DNA of 64,000 nt, from positions 2,175,001-2,239,000 of the forward strand of contig NZ_CP088273.1 of NCBI RefSeq assembly GCF_020731415.2, in the 5' to 3' direction. Source of the DNA: Phyllobacterium sp. T1293 (GTDB lineage Bacteria; Pseudomonadota; Alphaproteobacteria; Rhizobiales; Rhizobiaceae). This document shows, piece after piece, positions 57,779 through 64,000 of the stretch. A program made the translations under genes and the position numbers. The notes below the pieces were generated by a model. It did not search any database. It had not been told where the DNA came from and saw only the letters and a program-made list of their open reading frames with translations. The first letter of the stretch is position 1; every line of letters begins with the position of its first letter.

Positions 57779-59869
57779 CTAATTCACGAATACCCGGACA
57801 CTTGCGGCGCGCCCAACAGCATCAATAACGGTCAGGGTTGAATATCCCCCACCATCCGGCACCCATTGATTGTCACGGCGGCGCGAGGTTTCCGGCAGAG
57901 GCTTGCCGTTGGCCAGCCAGCGGAACGGTGCGCGCCCCCCCTGCAATTTCAGCACCAGCGGCGACAGGGCTCCGCCTGATGTTGCGCCAAGTTCGACCCG
58001 CGCACCTTCAGGCGGATAAATGATCTGCGGTGCTGGCTCACGCGTGGATGAGGCCAGAAGCCCGTTGGAGGTTCGGCTGAAACGCCGCTGGCTGATCGGC
58101 AACTCCGCCTGACTGATCCGAACGGCACCACCCGGTGCCCTTGGCAGTGGCGTAACAGGAACACCGGATTTGACAAAGCCTTCGAACAGGATCGGCGCTG
58201 CCGTCCCAAAACCGGTAATGCCCGGCACCGCGCCATTATCCGGACGACCAACCCAGACACCGAGCACGTAGCTGCCATCAAAGCCGACGGACCATGCATC
58301 GCGATAGCCATAGCTGGTACCGGTTTTATAGGCAATGCCACGCTGCGCCGCCCCAAGCGGCGGCATGACGCCCGATAGAATATCCGTCACATGCCATGCG
58401 GCAACCGGCTCGAGCAATGGCTCCGCCTCAATCGGCTGCGGCTTGCCCTGAATGCCATCCCCCAGCAACACCGGCCTGCCGCGATTGGCGAGCGCCGCAT
58501 AGAGTTGCACCAGATCTTTCAATGTAATACCGACGCCGCCAAGACCAATCGCCAGTCCCGGCTCTTCATTGGCCGGAAGGACAGGTCTTACTTCGGCCCG
58601 GCGGAAACGCACCATCAACCGCGTCGGGCCGACGGCATCAAGCAGACGGACCGCGGGCACATTTAGCGACAATTGCAGCGCCTGCCTTATGCTGACGTCA
58701 CCCTGATAGCTCATATCGAAATTGCGTGGACGATAACCGAAGAAGTCGGACGGACGATCCTCGATGATCGTTTCCTGCGACACAAGTCCATCCTCAAAGG
58801 CCAGACCATAGATGAACGGCTTCAGCGTCGATCCCGGCGAGCGCATGACGCGGGTCATATCAATCCAGCCGGAGCGGCTGGCATCAAAATAATTGGCTGA
58901 ACCCACCTCACCGACGATTTCGCCGGTACGGGCATCGGCCATCACCATGGCAATCGATACCTTTGGACCAAGCTTGCTGGCCGCGTCCTTGGCAACAGCT
59001 TCAAGCCCTTGCTGGATCGGACGGCGCAGCGTTGTCTGGTGCCTGAGAATCTGCGGCTCCTTACGCAAGGCGGCTTCCGCCAAATGCGCCGCATAAGCAG
59101 GAAGTTGCAGGCGGCGGGACGGGATGGGTATCAGCCCCGCACGTTCTGCCTCGCCCTCGCCCACCACTTTGGCAACGGCCATGCGATCCAGCACGCGCTC
59201 GCGTGCGGTCTGTGCTGCGGCAAGATTGCGGTCGGGCCGGCGCTTCTCCGGCAATTGCGGCAGAGCCACCAGCAAAGCCGATTCAGCCACCGTCAGACGA
59301 CGCGGCTCCTTGCCGAAATAGGCAAGGCTTGCCGCCCGGATACCCTCAAGATTACCGCCATAGGGGGCATGGGTGAGGTAGAGGTCAAGAATCTGCGCCT
59401 TGGTCAATCGCCGTTCGATCTGCAGGGCGCGAACCAGCTGGGCAAATTTCGCGCTGAGCGAGCGTCCTTCCCGTGGTTCGATCAGCCGTGCCAATTGCAT
59501 CGACAGGGTAGAGCCACCGGAGACAATGCGGCCATTGCTCACCAGTTGCAGCGCCGCGCGCGCCAAGGCCTGCGGATCAACGCCGCGATGCAGCCAGAAG
59601 CGTTGATCCTCATAGGCAACCAGCATACGGACAAATTGCGGATCGACATCGGCAGCGGTGGTCTGCAAGCGCCAGCGCCCTTCCGACGTGGCAAAGGCGC
59701 GGAGCAGCTGGCCATTGGCATCGACAACTTCCGGCGATACTTCCCGCGCCTGTTCCAATGGCGGCGGAAATTTCCGGTCAGCCAGATCAAGGCCAAACGC
59801 AAGCACCGTCGCCACCACCAGATTGGCGGATAGGCCGATACAAAATGTGCGCCACGTGATCATTTTCAT
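57779..59869 (-). CDS. pbpC: Penicillin-binding protein 1C
   Basis: Bifunctional peptidoglycan synthase of 696 residues. One N-terminal anchor, then glycosyltransferase motifs VAYEDQRFWLHRGVDPQALAR and GGSTLSMQLARL, then transpeptidase motifs SPGSTLKPFIYG (SxxK), YxN-like and KTGTSYG, then the C-terminal PBP1C domain. Alone among PBPs it commonly sits next to an alpha-2-macroglobulin gene, as here. Confidence 0.94.
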   Translation of the reverse strand: MKMITWRTFCIGLSANLVVATVLAFGLDLADRKFPPPLEQAREVSPEVVDANGQLLRAFATSEGRWRLQTTAADVDPQFVRMLVAYEDQRFWLHRGVDPQALARAALQLVSNGRIVSGGSTLSMQLARLIEPREGRSLSAKFAQLVRALQIERRLTKAQILDLYLTHAPYGGNLEGIRAASLAYFGKEPRRLTVAESALLVALPQLPEKRRPDRNLAAAQTARERVLDRMAVAKVVGEGEAERAGLIPIPSRRLQLPAYAAHLAEAALRKEPQILRHQTTLRRPIQQGLEAVAKDAASKLGPKVSIAMVMADARTGEIVGEVGSANYFDASRSGWIDMTRVMRSPGSTLKPFIYGLAFEDGLVSQETIIEDRPSDFFGYRPRNFDMSYQGDVSIRQALQLSLNVPAVRLLDAVGPTRLMVRFRRAEVRPVLPANEEPGLAIGLGGVGITLKDLVQLYAALANRGRPVLLGDGIQGKPQPIEAEPLLEPVAAWHVTDILSGVMPPLGAAQRGIAYKTGTSYGYRDAWSVGFDGSYVLGVWVGRPDNGAVPGITGFGTAAPILFEGFVKSGVPVTPLPRAPGGAVRISQAELPISQRRFSRTSNGLLASSTREPAPQIIYPPEGARVELGATSGGALSPLVLKLQGGRAPFRWLANGKPLPETSRRRDNQWVPDGGGYSTLTVIDAVGRAASVRVFVN

Positions 59870-59900
59870 AGCAGTCTAACTGATCGAAGCATGCGGTGCC

Positions 59901-60013
59901 TACCCTCCCCCTTGTGGGGAGGGTCGCTGCGAAGCGGCGGGGTGGGGGTAGCAAACGTGTAACATCCCCCACCCCGGACCTGCGGTCCGACCCTCCCCAC
60001 AAGGGGGAGGGTA
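59901..60013. repeat. 113-bp palindromic element with 26-bp perfect ends
   Basis: The ends 59901-59926 and 59988-60013 are exact inverted copies over 26 bp (CCCTCCCCCTTGTGGGGAGG inside). An inner pair GGGGTGGGGG/CCCCCACCCC follows, and GGACCTGCGGTCC is a further hairpin. It lies in the gap between pbpC and the macroglobulin gene. Confidence 0.85.
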
Positions 60014-60063
60014 AGGGGAGCCAATGTCTGCATGGGCTGCGCCAAGTCCATCCCTTCCCCGCC

Positions 60064-63000
60064 TTACTGTGCCGTCACGACCTCCATCCGGCCCGTTGCC
60101 GTGCGGGCGGAGAATTGCGGACGATACATGTCCTCGACGCTCGCTGCCGGATGATCATAGGTTCCCGGCGTCACGGCACGCACCACATAAGCAAGCGTGA
60201 TTTCCCTGTTGTCGCCGGTATTGCGATCAAAGGCGGCGACGAAACGATCGCTGCGGAATTCCGTATGGGCGGCTTCCACTTCGCCGATCCAGTCGAAATT
60301 CGATAGCTGCGCGCTGTTGACGAGACCCGGATTGTCGATCTCGAAACCGGCTGGCAAGAGATCGGTGATCAGCACACGCGACGGCCAGTTGTTGTTTTCA
60401 GTGACTTTGAGAACCACAACATAACGCTCGTTCTGCTTGGCTTCGCTGACATTGGCCTCAGACCCATCCAGCGTGTAATAGCTGCGCTGGATGTTGAAGC
60501 CATCACCACCCGCGGGCAAAGGCTGGGCGGGTGCAGCAACTGTCGTCACCACGGCCGATATGGCCTCAGTTGACCCATTGGTGATGCTGACAGGCTGTGC
60601 GATCAGTTCGTCACCAGTCATGCGCTGGGCATAGCCGCCCGTATGCGCCGCACCATTGATGGTGAGCTTCAGATCATTGTCGCCATTCTGAATAGCACGG
60701 GCCGCCAGCAGCATCCAGGTCTGCTCCTGCGTGCTGGTATAAAGCTTGCGCTCCCATTCCTTGGCAACAATCTGCGACAATTGCGGAATGATGGCCGGAA
60801 CCGGACGGCTTTCCGCCGCCAGTGCCAGAACCGCCGCATCATCACGCAGGGACGAACCATAATCGGAACGCACAAGGCTGACATTGGTGGCCTTGGTCGA
60901 CATTTGCAGCGAGTTGGTGAAAATGCTCTGCGAACGCTGCGCATCCCCATAAAGCGCCAGAGCAGCGGCCAGATGGGCACGCGACAATGGCGTCGGGAAT
61001 TCCGACAGCTTAGTATCGGCATAGTAGCGCAGGTCACTCACCGCCGCCTTGCGGTTGCGGGCGAGAACATAGAGTGCATAGGCAATCTGGTTGCCCTGAT
61101 CCTTGACATTCACGTCATAGCTGAGCGCGTTCTGCAGATTTTCCAGCGCCTGTACGAGCGCCTTCTCGGGCACGTCATATTTCTGCTCGCGAGCCCGTGT
61201 CAGGAAGTCCGTGACATAGGCATCAAGCCAGAGATCGCCGGAACCCGGTCCCCACAGGCCGAAACTGCCTGTCGATGACTGGTAGGACAGCACGCGGAAG
61301 ATGGCATCCTGCACCCGCTTCTGCACATCGCCATCTTCGGCAAGGCCCGATTGTTTGGCCATTTCGCTGAGATAAAGCAGCGGCATTGCACGGCTGGTGG
61401 TCTGTTCGGCGCAACCATAGGGGTAGCGGTCGAGCGTCATGAGCAGGCCCGGTATATCGAAGGCCGATGAACGCGATACGTTAAGACTGACCGATGCGCC
61501 TTGCAAAAGACTGCTCGCCAGCAATTCACGGTCGATTTTCAATGTGCTGTTGGGTGCAATCTTGATCGGATTGCGCACCGTGATCGGCAGTGATGCCGGT
61601 CTTACCGGAATATTCAACGACTGTTCCAGCGAAATGCCTGAAGCATTCGATAGTTTGACCGAGACAACGCCATCACCCGGTTCACGGCCATTGAGCGGCA
61701 ATGTCAGGTCGAACTTGCCGCCAGCCGTCAGCTTGACGGTTTGGGCAGCGGATTGCTGACCCACAGCCACTGCCTGATTGCTCGTCACCTGCAACTGATA
61801 ATCGCCTGCCGGTGCATCCGTGTTGGCGATATCAAGCCGCAGCGCGGCCTTGTCTCCGGGTGCGAGGAACTTTGGCAGGCTCGCCGTCACCACAACAGGG
61901 TCACGGATGATGACATCCTTGCTGGCATGGCCAACGCCTGATTTCGACCAGGCAACAGCCATGACGCGCGCAGTTCCGTTGAACTGCGGAATATCAAAGC
62001 TCACATTGGCTTTGCCTTCCGCATCGACCTTTACCGGGCCGGAGAAGAAAGCAACCAGTTTTTCGGTGGGTGGGCTGCCCTGCAATGGCATCTGCGCGCC
62101 ATCACCGCCTGTCCGCAATCGGCCTGCCACGCCCTGCGAGCCATCAATGAGACGGCCATAGAGATCACGGATTTCAAGGCCCAGCTGGCGCTGGCCAAAA
62201 TACCAGTTGTCGGGATTGGGCGCTTCGTAACGGGTGAGATTGAGGATACCGACATCAACGGCAGCAACCGTAACATAGGCCGTATCACCAACGCCCGCAC
62301 CGGTCACCTGAACGGGAATGTTCAGCGGCTGACGCGGCAGGGTCTTTTCTGGCGTATCCAGCTTCACCGCAAGATTGCGGTCGCCCGGATTGACACCCAG
62401 CCATTTCACGCCGATGGCGCGCATCGGCATATGGCTGTCGCGATCATTGCCCGGACGGAACAGCGTCGCCGTGACATAGGCACCGGCGCCCCAATCGGCA
62501 GTGACAGGAATTTCCACCTCGCCACCTTCCGCAGGAATGCTTGCACGCTTCGTCGTCAGCAGGTTTTCTGCGCCGACTGTCACCAGAAGTTCACCGGCAA
62601 AACGCGGCGATACTTTCAGCTTGGCCGTGTCGCCGGGGGCATAGTTCTGCTTGTCGAGCGCGATCTCAAGGCCATCAGGCGTTTCGGTCGACGTGGCGGC
62701 AACATAATATCCGGCATCGAACTCGACGCTTGATGTAGGCCCGTCCGCTTCTGCTGTTTCCACCTCAAGCCGGAAACGGCCCCACGTAACAGGGACGGAA
62801 ATCTCAGAGCCATCCGCCGTTGCATCAACAGTTCCGTTGGAGATGAGTTTTGTCGAAACGATCGGCTCATATTTCCATGAGCTTCCATCGCGATACCATT
62901 GATAGTTGCGCTGGACGCTGACAAGTTTCCAGCTCAAGCCATTCATCGCCTGTTTCTGACCATTGTTGTCAACACCGATGATGTGGAACTTGCCGACAGA

Positions 63001-64000
63001 ATTTTCGGCGAGATCGCCATCGAATTCCGGTTTGATGCCGATCTTCGAGCCTTGCGATTTCACCGGCAGGGTAAGGGTGCGCTCAATGGCACGGCCACCG
63101 GCTTCCTGCATGCGCACGACAATATTGGCATTCAGCAATTGCGTTGTCGAAGGCACTTCATTCAGCGTGACATCGAATGTCGTCTTGCCGTTCTCATCAA
63201 GCGCCTGCAAATCCTCCAGTGGAATGCGCGTGTCCTCATTGGCCTGTTCATCGGCCAGACCGAAACGATAGCCTTTGAAATTGGCATCCTCATGCGTCGG
63301 CTTGAGGCTGACTTCACCTTCAAGATTGAGACCCGCTGCCGGTGCGCCATAGAGGAAACGGCCATCAACATTAACTGGCGTCGGCGCGCCGACTGCAACC
63401 GACTTGGCCTCGCTGGTCAGGTCGAATTCGATCCTATCAGGAACGAAGTCTTCAACCATGAAGGATTTTTCGGCGATCGGCGAAGCCTTGGGGTCCGTAT
63501 AAATCTGCATGTTCCATGTGCCGCGCATGGCGTTTGCCTGCAGCACCAGATCGAGCATATGGCCGCCAAGCTCAGTACCGGCGCTGACCTTACGGCGATC
63601 TTCCACACCGTCAGGACGCTTGAAGACAAAGGTCAGCGGCAGGTTTTCAATGGCATTGGCGCTGATATCGCGGGCAAGTGCAGCAGCATGCACCGTTTCA
63701 CCGGCGCGGTATATACCGCGTTCCGTCCACGGGAGCACATCAATTGCCCCGGGGGCCGTGCGGCCGGTCACACCGCGATCCGACAGGTCAAAGCCTGCCC
63801 GCGTCATGTCAAGGAACACGTAATCCGCATCGCCATTCTTGGCGGTGATGACGGCGGGCGTCATGGCGGCAGTGCCGCGCAATAGGCCCGCGGTGAATGT
63901 CGCGCGGCCATCCGTATCGGTGATCGCAGTGCCAAGAACTTCGTTGTTCTTGGCCAGAAGCTGCAACTCAACGCCTATCAACGGTTGAGCACTTGCCAAA
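60064..64000 (-). CDS. yfhM: Alpha-2-macroglobulin family protein, 5' end beyond window
   Basis: Periplasmic protease-trapping protein. 1312 codons are present; the N-terminal part, including any lipoprotein signal, is past the right edge. The thioester motif CAEQ is seen in YPYGCAEQTTSRAM, and beta-sandwich MG domains and a helical TED domain surround it; the last residues are GRMEVVTAQ. Bacterial members pair with PBP1C as a possible defence and repair system at the cell wall. The TTG at 63999 is only the first possible start in the window and not the true start. Confidence 0.93.
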   Translation of the reverse strand, partial: LASAQPLIGVELQLLAKNNEVLGTAITDTDGRATFTAGLLRGTAAMTPAVITAKNGDADYVFLDMTRAGFDLSDRGVTGRTAPGAIDVLPWTERGIYRAGETVHAAALARDISANAIENLPLTFVFKRPDGVEDRRKVSAGTELGGHMLDLVLQANAMRGTWNMQIYTDPKASPIAEKSFMVEDFVPDRIEFDLTSEAKSVAVGAPTPVNVDGRFLYGAPAAGLNLEGEVSLKPTHEDANFKGYRFGLADEQANEDTRIPLEDLQALDENGKTTFDVTLNEVPSTTQLLNANIVVRMQEAGGRAIERTLTLPVKSQGSKIGIKPEFDGDLAENSVGKFHIIGVDNNGQKQAMNGLSWKLVSVQRNYQWYRDGSSWKYEPIVSTKLISNGTVDATADGSEISVPVTWGRFRLEVETAEADGPTSSVEFDAGYYVAATSTETPDGLEIALDKQNYAPGDTAKLKVSPRFAGELLVTVGAENLLTTKRASIPAEGGEVEIPVTADWGAGAYVTATLFRPGNDRDSHMPMRAIGVKWLGVNPGDRNLAVKLDTPEKTLPRQPLNIPVQVTGAGVGDTAYVTVAAVDVGILNLTRYEAPNPDNWYFGQRQLGLEIRDLYGRLIDGSQGVAGRLRTGGDGAQMPLQGSPPTEKLVAFFSGPVKVDAEGKANVSFDIPQFNGTARVMAVAWSKSGVGHASKDVIIRDPVVVTASLPKFLAPGDKAALRLDIANTDAPAGDYQLQVTSNQAVAVGQQSAAQTVKLTAGGKFDLTLPLNGREPGDGVVSVKLSNASGISLEQSLNIPVRPASLPITVRNPIKIAPNSTLKIDRELLASSLLQGASVSLNVSRSSAFDIPGLLMTLDRYPYGCAEQTTSRAMPLLYLSEMAKQSGLAEDGDVQKRVQDAIFRVLSYQSSTGSFGLWGPGSGDLWLDAYVTDFLTRAREQKYDVPEKALVQALENLQNALSYDVNVKDQGNQIAYALYVLARNRKAAVSDLRYYADTKLSEFPTPLSRAHLAAALALYGDAQRSQSIFTNSLQMSTKATNVSLVRSDYGSSLRDDAAVLALAAESRPVPAIIPQLSQIVAKEWERKLYTSTQEQTWMLLAARAIQNGDNDLKLTINGAAHTGGYAQRMTGDELIAQPVSITNGSTEAISAVVTTVAAPAQPLPAGGDGFNIQRSYYTLDGSEANVSEAKQNERYVVVLKVTENNNWPSRVLITDLLPAGFEIDNPGLVNSAQLSNFDWIGEVEAAHTEFRSDRFVAAFDRNTGDNREITLAYVVRAVTPGTYDHPAASVEDMYRPQFSARTATGRMEVVTAQ

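Noticed and set aside
62899..63885. Plus-strand 328-residue frame inside the macroglobulin gene
   Set aside because: Antisense shadow of a GC-rich gene; no domain or ribosome site.

Overview
The window is chromosomal DNA of an alphaproteobacterium of the order Hyphomicrobiales, most like the Brucella/Ochrobactrum group or a close Phyllobacterium-type relative. The reasons are the F0 ATP synthase operon split away from F1 with paired b' and b subunits, the BacA/SbmA transporter, the secreted AroQ-type chorismate mutase, DUF2007 and other small proteins typical of rhizobia, and the guaB/rsmB/guaA neighbourhood. This placement rests on remembered family likeness, not on a search. Base composition is roughly 55-60% GC with clear local exceptions. 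I saw no rRNA, tRNA, CRISPR array, prophage or transposase gene.

Region by region. 1-7.7 kb holds a housekeeping run: a polyprenyl synthetase cut by the left edge, a periplasmic chorismate mutase, a DUF2007 protein, a TrmN6-like methyltransferase, an S49 peptidase, ispE (interrupted by a one-base frameshift), moaB, a small glycosyltransferase, a PA0069-type radical SAM protein and rnhB. 7.7-8.8 kb has no gene but carries dispersed palindromic repeats and a run of hairpins that may be a structured RNA. 8.8-11.6 kb is the F0 operon atpI-atpB-atpE-atpF'-atpF on the minus strand. 12-23 kb has envelope and membrane functions (SleB-type hydrolase, NnrU, polysaccharide deacetylase, BacA, an MFS transporter, a phospholipid methyltransferase-like enzyme), the GTPase Der with a TPR membrane protein, and a two-component system.

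23-31.5 kb is a chain of small regulator/effector modules: two ArsR-SRPBCC operons, a MarR facing a cysteine-synthase-like enzyme, a TetR facing a quinone reductase, a MarR facing a glyoxalase-fold protein, and a TetR upstream of a short-chain dehydrogenase. Several have a visible operator palindrome, and in the TetR/dehydrogenase pair the same motif precedes both genes. 31.5-44.3 kb is the guaA...rsmB...guaB region, with a HicAB toxin-antitoxin pair, MTA/SAH nucleosidase, TspO, divergent katA/oxyR, a MAPEG protein, a LysR facing a PRISE-type reductase, DinB and several repeat elements between the core genes. 44.4-57.5 kb contains a LprI-like protein, a ClC antiporter, a Tat-exported metallo-hydrolase, a drug efflux pump, rlmE with an exopolyphosphatase, a LysR facing an F420-reductase-like protein, a patch of small stress-type proteins, cspA, dadA and an RcnB-like protein. 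57.8 kb to the right edge is pbpC followed by a thioester-containing alpha-2-macroglobulin cut by the window end.

Most noteworthy points: the ispE frameshift in an essential-pathway gene; a family of palindromic repeats whose arms are exchanged around similar cores, including a perfect 45-bp inverted repeat; the possible structured RNA at 7.93-8.16 kb; the shared TetR/dehydrogenase operator; and a PRISE-type reductase that appears to lack the catalytic tyrosine.
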